From: Datura wrightii
Lineage: Eukaryota; Streptophyta; Magnoliopsida; Solanales; Solanaceae
Assembly (NCBI GenBank): GCA_035772735.1
Contig: JASDFA010000008.1
Location: forward strand, 5,686,501-5,750,500
Direction of reading: 5' to 3'
Length of the DNA: 64,000 bases
The notes beneath the pieces were generated by a model that had not been told where the DNA came from, made no database searches, and worked only from the letters and a program-made list of their open reading frames with translations. The number at the start of each line of letters is the position of its first letter. Positions within the stretch are counted from its first letter, which is position 1. Below, in pieces: positions 55,745-64,000 of the stretch. The translations under genes and the position numbers were made by a program.

Positions 55745-58507
55745 TTTCACGCCCCAAAACTGGGGTAGGGCACAACTAGCACTCGAGTCATGATCGATCG
55801 AGAAGCCGGCTATATAGCATCTATACATGTAACACTACGGCTGACCAAGCCACCTGTCACAACCAATAAAGATAAATACTAGGCCAATAATGCCTTGACA
55901 ATTATAAATATGCAACTTGGAAAGCCGAAAAGGCTACAATAAAGCTAAGAAAAGCAATGAAAAACCAATACAACTACACAACGCATACTGCTATAAAAAC
56001 TAGTCCTCCTCAGCCTATACAGAGTAAACAAACTAAAATGCACGGGACAGGGCCCCGGCCTACCCATGTTGTACAGAAAACTAAAAATAGTCCAAACTAG
56101 GACATGGCTCCTTGAAGAGAGGAGCATACCACTATTCTGCTGAAATCTGGCCCCTACTACGTTCGATGATCTAAGCCTCGGCCTATACCTGCATCATGAT
56201 TACAGGAAGGGTCCCAAGATGAAGGGACATCAATATGAATAAAATGTACTGGTATGTATAGCTGAAAACTGTAAACATGTAAGATAAAAATGATAACTAG
56301 GCCAAAAATAAGGAGTAGTAACATCCCCGAATCCTAAAAACAAAAACCTAACAATAACTCATTATTGAAATGTAAATGCAACCATCTAATGCACAACAAA
56401 GATTATAACTGAAATGCTAGCAGACAACCGTCCATAAAATCTATATACAATTCTTCCAACCAGTGTACCACACCGGGGTAAAAATAAAAATGCCTCCAGC
56501 CGGTGTACCATAACAGGGTAAAATCTGTCTAGCCGGTGTACCATAACGGGGTAAAATCCGTCCAGCCGGTGTACCACACCGAGGTAAAATAACAATACCT
56601 CCAGCCGGTGTATCACACCGGGATAAAATCAATAAATCATAGACAAAATCATAAATGGAGCCGATATGGCTTATACTGGACCAGCTCAATACGTACAACA
56701 TTGAAATGATGAATACTAAACATGTGGCCTGCATATGCCTCCTTCGTAATGCATAACTGGAACTGAGTACATATAACATGTAAAGCTAGAAAATAGAACT
56801 TAAATGCATGTATTAAAAACTTGTATAAATCATAAGGAACTACAAATGACCTAAGAGTTTCAACAAAATTTATAGATCGTGTTCAAGGGACATTAGAGCT
56901 CAGAAACTTGCTAGCTTGTCGTTAGGCTTAAGGGAAAGGGATTATGAAATCTCCCCTTGGCCTGACATATTTCATAACATACACATAAGATAAAGGACAA
57001 CCATAACCAGGTAATCCTAATTCGAGAAGCTCGTTTACCCTCAATAGCTTGCGACATCTTTACGTGGGTTAAAATTGTTTACACGTCCTCATCTTGGCTC
57101 TTTCACCAATTTCAGTTAGCAACCAGACCTTTAAACACATTTAACATCACATATTTATACACATGACATACAGTAAGGACCAGGTAACAATGCCCACGCT
57201 GAGGGGTCTCCTGCTCAATGTACAACTACGACAACAATCAACACAATATCACACTTTAGATGTCTCACTTCGGATAGGCATAATCTTAACATTTATCCTT
57301 AACAAAACATGGAACTTTAAATCTTAAATGAAGCTTAACATACTGCCTCAAGACTTTTAAATAGGTTGCTGGCTCAATTTATTCACAACACACGTATCGT
57401 GCTTAAAAGAACGATAGACAAGGTGCCTTACATACCTTTCTTCGATGAACTCTTCTCTAACCGATTTCCTATCTCAATGATCAGCCTTCAACCTCATTAA
57501 TCCAGTGATTTTATTGGACAACGACAAGCTTAATCTATAGAAAAAAAATGCAGCCAAAATAACTAACCAGAGGCAGTCACAATAGCAACAACAACAGACG
57601 GCAACATCAACAACATTTACCATTTTCTCAACTAGTTTTCACTAACTTTTGAGGTAGAAAAAAGAGGGAAATTTTACCTTCGTTTTTTTCTGTAACTCTA
57701 CCCCTAAATATGAAGTATAATTCCATCAAAATAAACAGACAAAATGCCTAAGGAAAACGAGCAAAACTCAACTCACAAATAGTCCATCTGCAACTCACTT
57801 AGCTGCCAATTTCCAGATTTTCTCTTTGTAATTTGAGATGTTTAAAAGGGCAGAAATCCTTACCTTTTATCCCGATTTCAACACCTACTCAAAGATGGAT
57901 ATATAGGCAGTCCAAATAGATTTTGAAACGCAGAAAAACGTCTTCAAAACCTTGCCAAAACGAGCTCCAAAACATTCCCTAACATACTTGGCAAGGTAAT
58001 CTCAACTTATCTTGTGATTTTGTTGAACTTTGCTTGATGTTCCTCTTTGATTTTCTTTGTACTAGCTGCTGGAATTGAGAGAGAAATGGAAGCCTTAGCA
58101 ATCTGGTCGATTTAGATTTAGCTGAAAATGTTTTCTACAAGTGAAAAATCAGTTTTTGAGTAAATAGGGTCGTGGAGGCACTAGGGCATCATGCCCCCAT
58201 TACTGCTTGCGATGCTTTGGTAAAATGCCCATAACATCTTACTCTGAACTCCGATTGACAAGAGGTTTGATGTTCTGAAAACTACACTCAAAGATCTTTA
58301 ATGGGATAGGTCATGGGGCTTCTAATTCGTTATATATTGGGAGGTATGATTGTTTAAAATTGACCCTTACATATGAATTTCACATTCTCTTTAGTTTTTT
58401 GACCGTACAAATTTCTCTTGTCATCTACGACCAATATACAACCCATACTTTCCTTAACCTAGCATAAAAACATCAAATAATCACCAAAAATTTTCTGGAG
58501 TGTTATA
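55745..58507 (-). repeat. CV-C 5' LTR (right copy)
   Basis: A 2763-bp LTR that starts TTTCACGCCCC and ends GAGTGTTATA. It has five palindromic units at 56456-56632, against four in the left copy. Confidence 0.9.
56456..56632. repeat. Palindromic short tandem units, five copies
   Basis: Five units with the core ccggtgtaccacaccgg or variants, each followed by ggtaaaat. The third and fourth units share a cataacggggtaaaatc-like phrase that suggests local duplication. Confidence 0.85.
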
Positions 58508-58512
58508 TTTAC

Positions 58513-58902
58513 CCTTTGAAACAACACTTCATTTCGAGCCTTAAATGACATAGTTTAGGACCCTAGAACTTAGGAATGACGAAAATACCCTTAGTGAATT
58601 TCTTGAAGATTCTGCACTGTTAGTGACAACAGAAGACAGAATGACTCGTTGTTACATCCTACGGTCCTTCTTTACCACTCGCTGTTACTCCCTGAGTTCA
58701 GGTCTCTGATCCCTCACCACGACCGGATAGGACAGGTCATTTCTAGCTCCAATGACTCATTGCATCCAGTTGTCGTCACCACTGCCTCTAATCTGGGATC
58801 CCTTTGCACGACTGTTGACCATGACTCATTACATCAAGCCACGGGTCATTCCTTGACTCGTTAATCCTAACTCTGAACCTACAGTACCTTATTCGGTCTG
58901 TT
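58513..58902 (-). mobile_element. CV-A 5' LTR, part 2
   Basis: It resumes the CV-A LTR after CV-C: cctagaacttaggaatgacgaaaatacccttagtgaatttc matches 31078-31110 of the left LTR, and gacagaatgactcgttgttacatcctacggtcc matches 31148-31180. Alignment holds to about 58889 and then TA-3 begins. Its last 5 bases, CTGTT, would be the TA-3 target duplication, but the other side is outside the window. Confidence 0.8.
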
Positions 58903-60315
58903 TGTTATATGGGTATATAACTACACGCAAGTGCACGTGGTCGAACAAGTAGTAAAGTGGCTCAAGTAAGCCAAGTATCGATCCCACAGGGACTGGGATA
59001 AGGTAACAATTAATCAAGTGTTACTATATTTTCAGTTTAACAATGAAGACAACAGTGTAACCAAGAGTTGATATTTTTGGATTTCTAATTTTTATGCTAA
59101 GACTACCAAGATTCTATAATTTGAGTCTGAACTATGAATGTGAGCATGCTGAGGTTAATTGAACATGTAAAGAAAATAATTATCGATATAATTTGGTTAA
59201 CCTTTCCTCCGGTTGCTAGTCAAGAACTAATGCCAATGGATTAAAACTCTCGTATTTAACCCAACTTAAGAATTATGAACCGTCCACCTACATTTATGTG
59301 ATTAAACGAAAATTCATGTTCTAGCCATACGAACCCGGTTCCTAAATTGACTAATACGACTTTCAGGTATATTTCTATCCTGAAGGTAAATCAATTCTCA
59401 ATTTTCCCAAACTAAGAAAGGATCATATCCTATTAATTCACAACTTTCCAATTTCTTGCTCTCTCGAGTGAAACCGGACTTTTTAAATATACATTAACGT
59501 AGGCCACACATTAATGCAGTAAGAACAAGAATCAATAGAACAACCATGGAAGAAAAGATAAAAAACCAAAGAATCAATAATCACATTTCATTACAAGTGT
59601 TCTTAACCTCAGAAAGAAGAGGAATTAGCCACTCATTTGTGGATTAAACATCGTTAAATGAGTGTTAGACATACAAGCAATTGAATTCAAGGAGAAGGAA
59701 AGAGAGAAAAACCCTGATAATTTCGTCCCCTCAACTGCCTGTAACCCACGTTCTTGCTCCACCAAGTTAGAATATTGAAAAATGAACCTAAGTGTTCTAT
59801 TTATACTAGTAGGAATTTTTCCCGGAATAACAAGCAACGTCTCACGGAGTGCATCGCGGAGCACTGCCTCCGTGACATGCCACCGACGTGGACCCTCACT
59901 GGAAGTTGGGAGTCCAGGTAATCAGGCTCAACGTGGCATGGCGTGCAACACGGAGCCAGGCCACCGTACCACGGACCCAACGCGAACCCTCTCTGGAAAT
60001 TGGGCGAAAATTCCCTATCCTGGCAGAAGGCCTCCGCGATGGAAGCGTGACACGGCTCCATCGCGGAGCCTCTTTATTTTGTGCCTTCCAATGCCTTGTC
60101 CTTTGCTTACATACGAGTCCAACCCCAATCTATTCCAACATGCATTTTAGCTTCCCAAAATCACATTTTACCTGCAAAACAATGCTAATCATGTTGGTTA
60201 GTATAAATTCACATTTTATTACCAATCACATGAGAATGTATAAACATTGATAGATAAACAAGGCTAAAATGACACATTTGAGTATCACTTGGGCATATAA
60301 ATTTGCCCAAGATCA
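58903..60315 (-). repeat. TA-3 3' LTR
   Basis: A 1413-bp LTR that starts TGTTATATGGG and ends CAAGATCA, the same length as the TA-2 left LTR. It carries the tatcgatcccacagggactgg phrase and the tcacggag ... ctccgtgac hairpin (about 59840-59877). Confidence 0.88.
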
Positions 60316-60329
60316 CTTACCCCATACTT
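60316..60329 (-). promoter_or_regulatory. TA-3 polypurine tract
   Basis: The minus strand reads aagtatggggtaag next to the LTR, one base different from TA-2. Confidence 0.75.
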
Positions 60330-62067
60330 AAATCCTTGTTCGTCCTCGAACAACAATCTTACACCTCATGCAATTTACACCCAAACCTCGCTACTTTGGT
60401 TCGACAATTTAGGTTACGGTCATACCGATTATTCAATACAGCAAATCATCAAGAAAACATGCATGGTCCTATCAATGCAATGACCTTCAATACATTAAGA
60501 CCTCCTAGACTTAAGAATCGACTCTCGATATTGGCAAACTCATGCAAATCAGCTGATCAAGACATCCAACACGAAAATTAATCTTTCATCAAGCATGTGC
60601 CCTCACAACACAAGAGAATTTTCCCCTTTTTGATCATATGAACTCACAAAATTTCAAGCAGGGGCATATAAACACAATTTCGCTCTCTCTCCCAAAAGAA
60701 TTCACATGCATCATGTCATGACCCATAAGCTTGCCTTTAGTGTATTACTCCACTAATATAAATAAGTGTGATGTAGGATCACGTAGGACTTTAACGGATT
60801 GTAATGTAAGCTACGAAACTAGTAAATATTGGGCTAGCCAATAATAGCCACTTGTATCCTTAAGCGCCTTTTCAATACATCCCATCAAACTCATGGGCAT
60901 TGTTTCTTTCTTCATCCTCCCATTCTTGAAGTATTTCTTTAGTTTGGCCCATCTTATTAAGGCACACTTGACACAACAACAAAGATTATTCATGCACCTT
61001 CATTATAGTTTATTTATAAGAAGTGCACCTTCAACCTTTTCTTTTTTTCCATCACTCTTCTTTTCTTTTCTTTTCACCATTCTCTCTCTTTGACACTTTG
61101 GGAAAATGATTTTCTCTTCTTAAGCGCTTAAGAGTTTTGGATCAAATTTGCGGATAATGAAAAGAAGGGATTAAGCTCGATTTACACTTTTTGACAAAAG
61201 AAAAAAATTAATAGGCTAAAGGCTCAACGGGCTGACTAGGGTACACAATCAAGGTGGGTACGATAATGAAAAATAGAAACTTTCGGTTAAAAACAAAGAA
61301 ATGCCTACATCCTTTCCTACAATACACCTCCTTCATTTCATTTTGTACACACACCAAGCAAGTTCTAGACACTTCACAATAGCATGGAATAACAAAACCT
61401 CACTTCACACTTATTGCACATGCTCAATTCGAGACGTATTCACAGACTCTCCAATCAGCTAATTACAGGAATTCAAACATTAAGCCTCAATCACGCTGAA
61501 TCGACTCTATGGCCTAGGTATCTTAACATATTTACAAAGTTGCATGCTTTCATACGAATCACATTTGCATTTTAAATATCATGTACAACAGGCAACCAAA
61601 ATTCCGCAACCATAAAGTAACTACAAGTTTTGGGATGCAACCCACAAAAGAAAAACAACTAAAAAATAAATGAAAAATCTACTCCTAACGACTACATTTC
61701 CTTTAAGACGGTCGTCATCCATCCATCATAGGGAATAGTCACTAACTAGGACTTCGGTTCAATGGGACCATTCTCGGTAAAAGAACCGAAAACAAACGCC
61801 AAGAAACCCAAGAATTGAAAAAATTTTAAAAATATCGATCATTTCGATTTTAAAAATATCAATCAATTCGATAAACAAACATATGTACAAACTCAGCTAG
61901 CAACATTCAGCATCACACAACAGTTCCACATATATTTAAAATACAGAACAACAACTTACAATCACAAATCACAGGGTCAGAAAATTTTGTTCACAGGCAC
62001 AACAACAAATTAGGACATACATAACAGCACAACCAGCACCTAACTACTCCCACCCCACACTTATCTC
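60330..62067 (-). other. TA-3 3' untranslated region
   Basis: Collinear with 16263-17977 of TA-2, with substitutions and small indels. Small open frames are not shared between the copies, so I treat the whole stretch as non-coding. Confidence 0.7.
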
Positions 62068-62087
62068 GAACACTGTCCCCAGTGTTC
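62050..62087 (-). promoter_or_regulatory. Purine motif and 8-bp hairpin after the TA-3 extra frame
   Basis: ccaccccacactta (62050-62063), then GAACACTG/CAGTGTTC with loop TCCC (62068-62087). It is identical to the TA-2 site although the flanking DNA has diverged. Confidence 0.6.
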
Positions 62088-62133
62088 ACAGAAATTAAAA
62101 TAGCACAAAAAATTGGTTGGTGGAACTCCCTAA

Positions 62134-63354
62134 TCAATCAAAGTACTCCACTTCTTCATCAGGTGCTGCTGCTTCGTCTCCCATGTCTGAATCACCCCCA
62201 TCGTCATCATCGGACTCCACATCAGAGTCCTCCTGACATGTCTCCTCATCTATGGGGACATCATCATCTATGGGCTCTACAAATGCTGGCCCCACTCGGC
62301 ATAGAGCCCTGACATTTTCGCAAAAAGGGTAGTCCAGCTCGAGCTGCCATAGCTCCTCCTCTGTTGCCGGCCTCCCGCCTATCCTCAGCTGGAGCATCTG
62401 CATCCCATACATGCGAGCCATATACTGATCATCACGAGTATGTCACTTGCCTAGTGTAAGCATTGGCCCGTGGGTGGTGTCGGGTGCCTTAGTTTTAGTG
62501 ACATCTAAGGCCCGCCGCTCCTTCTACGGGATATAATCAAGGGCCTCTTCCTCAACATCTAGGCCCATCAGGAATGTGGTGAGCAGCCCATCAAATTCGT
62601 ATCTGTGCCCCTGATGCAACCGGGCTCTCTTCATGGCGGAGATAATCACCGCCCCCACGTTGATCTCCAGCCCTTTCATCAGGGCCTACACCAGGCATAC
62701 ACGATCCCGGGTTACATCCGTCATATGTACCCCCGGGATTAGGCAGGAATAGACGATCTTAAGCCATATCCTAGCTTCCCTATTCATTTGTGAATAGGGC
62801 AAAGTATGATGGTAGCCCCTCTCCTTGTGTCAGCTCCATCTAGCTGTCGATCGGGTTCCACACAAAGTGTGTCTGATGTCCACATATGGTGGAGTGATGT
62901 TCAGCTGTCGAAGCATGTGGGCGTCTATGTCCCGTGCCCCTATGATAGCATTGAGGTGGTGGGGCTCAAAGGTGACTATTTGCCCTCTGATTTTTATGGT
63001 GTGACTTCTGAGAGTCGGGTTCCAATTGGCAGAGAATTCCCGAATCACGTGCAAGTTTCATTCATTGGGCTCTTCAAAGATGAAATTGAGCCCAGTTGCC
63101 TCGATCCTGTGGACAATCCTAGGGAACTCCTGTGCCAACGGTTCCCGAGCTATGTGTTCCTCAGGGAAGTACTTGATCTCCTTGTGCTTGGCATACCACT
63201 TCTTCCCCTCTTCTGTCACCCACCTAGTTCTGTATTGGCGGCGTTGGCCGCGTGAAACCGCTGGTGCTACTGGGACTGATGTGCCCAGTCTGATTCTCTT
63301 TCTTCCGGCGCCAGATGTCGATGCGCCTTTCCCCTTTTCTTGCCTGCTTGCCAT
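62134..63354 (-). pseudogene. TA-3 extra reading frame (407 codons), decayed
   Basis: Second copy of the TA-2 extra frame: 1221 nt from ATG at 63354 (MASRQEKGKGAS) to the stop at 62134, with no net indel against TA-2. It shows the same basic N-terminus, the GKKWYAKHKEIKYFPEEH block, REFSANWNP, RGQIVTFEP, LRQLNITPPYVDIRHTLCG, and an acidic C-terminus (DDDVPIDEETCQED onward). Internal stops fall at about codons 99 and 175, with several more between 62422 and 62829. None coincides with the TA-2 stops. Upstream at about 80 bases is the purine motif (63436-63449). I recognise no enzyme motif; the middle is similar to the plant transposon-associated domain noted for TA-2. It is probably a nuclear or particle-associated accessory protein, but the function is unknown. 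Confidence 0.75.
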
Positions 63355-64000
63355 TTTTTTCCTATCAACCCAAATAGACAAGATTAATGTTTAGCCCATG
63401 AGTATTAGCTTCGACTAAGGTCGGGTTAATCTAGGCCACCCCACACTTAGTCTTTAGCAAAAATTACAACATTATGGCAAGATCATACCTATTTACACAC
63501 ACAAACAACCAAATATACAAACATGCTCAATGCATTCGAAGAATTCGACGGTATATATTCTATGTACTACTCAGACTTCGTAAAGCTAACCACAATCATT
63601 ACCATCGATAACATTTTATCCCATCGCACTTTGCAAGGAAAAACAAAGAAACGAAAACAACAAGAATTTATCTACACGAACCTATACAACTCACCCAATT
63701 CCTGCAAATTTCAATATTCCCCTAACCCGAGAATCCGTCGGTCTTTTAGCATTATAACAACTAGCACATCGACTCATCTCACTCAACGTGTACAACCCAT
63801 CATGTATTTCACTAGTTCACTACATTTTTCCACTTCAAATTCAAAAACAAGCCCTAGCTATGATTGTATCAACAAAAATTTGATTAAATTATGCAATTAA
63901 CGAGTTCAAGCAATCACAATGATACTCTGAACATCCATCAACAACAATTCAATTGAATTTACGCTTAATTTATACTTAGGGGAAGTTTAGCTCACATCAC
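63355..64000 (-). other. TA-3 spacer upstream of the extra frame
   Basis: Counterpart of 19263-19900 in TA-2: agcttcgactaaggt(c/t)gggttaa...ctaggccaccccacacttagtc, then the gaattcgacggtata...tctatgtactactcagacttcgta stretch. AT-rich, and no gene is supported. The window ends inside it. Confidence 0.6.

Larger units (their letters stand above)
48274..58507 (-). mobile_element. CV-C: chromovirus with non-canonical LTR ends
   Basis: A 10,234-bp minus-strand element in the right LTR of CV-A. The LTRs are 48274-51003 and 55745-58507. The flanks TGTAC (48269-48273) and TTTAC (58508-58512) match at four of five bases and look like a mutated target duplication. Its plus-strand ends are TATCAC ... 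GTTATA, near inverted repeats of each other, in place of TG ... CA. The purine tract is at 51004-51017 and the tRNA-Met primer site at 55728-55742. Gag to chromodomain is present but heavily broken. Confidence 0.88.
58903..64000 (-). mobile_element. TA-3: second member of the TA-2 family, cut by the window end
   Basis: It has the same LTR family, purine tract, 3' region, hairpin and 407-codon frame as TA-2, in the same order and orientation. Only the 3' half of the element is in the window; protease, gag and the other LTR would lie to the right. It is inserted in the right LTR of CV-A. Confidence 0.88.

Noticed and set aside
62806..63255. 149-codon open frame on the plus strand
   Set aside because: Antisense shadow of the TA-3 extra frame.

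Overview
This window looks like a gene-poor stretch of a large plant nuclear genome, and I found no host protein-coding gene, rRNA or tRNA gene. Almost all of it is Ty3/Gypsy LTR retrotransposon DNA, nested several layers deep. The style of the families fits a eudicot, perhaps Solanaceae: long chromovirus LTRs primed by tRNA-Met, and Tat/Athila-type elements primed by tRNA-Asp. The species is inference. Positions 1 to about 1290 do not look like the rest and resemble plant mitochondrial intergenic DNA.

Names used below: TA-0, TA-1, TA-2 and TA-3 are Tat/Athila-type elements; CV-A, CV-B, CV-C and CV-D are chromoviruses of the Tekay/Del kind. Layout: (1) 1-1290 organelle-like. (2) 1291-8451 is TA-1 on the minus strand: post-protease region, protease, gag, tRNA-Asp primer site, then a right-hand LTR split by a plus-strand solo LTR (5576-7156). 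(3) 8452-28729 holds two CV-A-family LTR copies (CV-D, 8650-10698 and 26606-28729). Between them lies a CV-C-family LTR cut into three pieces by a CV-B-family solo LTR (11219-14449, duplication AACCT) and by the complete element TA-2 (14836-24526, duplication CATCA). (4) 28730-29386 is a decayed plus-strand integrase fragment (TA-0). (5) 29387 to beyond 58902 is CV-A on the minus strand. It was hit by CV-B (36404-46397, duplication ATTCT) just upstream of its gag start, by CV-C (48274-58507) in its right LTR, and by TA-3 (58903 to the window end) in the same LTR.

CV-B is the youngest-looking element. Its two LTRs are 2363 and 2362 bp and nearly identical. Its whole gag-protease-RT-RNase H-integrase-chromodomain frame is open except for three stop codons in the integrase half. 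CV-A and CV-C are old wrecks; CV-C has lost the catalytic core of its reverse transcriptase.

The most unusual part is the TA-2/TA-3 family. TA-2 is structurally complete (LTRs, target duplication, primer site, purine tract) yet has only gag and protease, with no RT, RNase H or integrase. In the space downstream it carries a separate 407-codon reading frame in the same orientation. TA-3 carries a second copy of exactly the same length, with its stop codons at different places. The frame is bracketed by copies of the element's own purine-rich motif and is followed by a perfect 8-bp hairpin. This looks like a non-autonomous retrotransposon lineage with an extra gene, mobilised by enzymes supplied from elsewhere.
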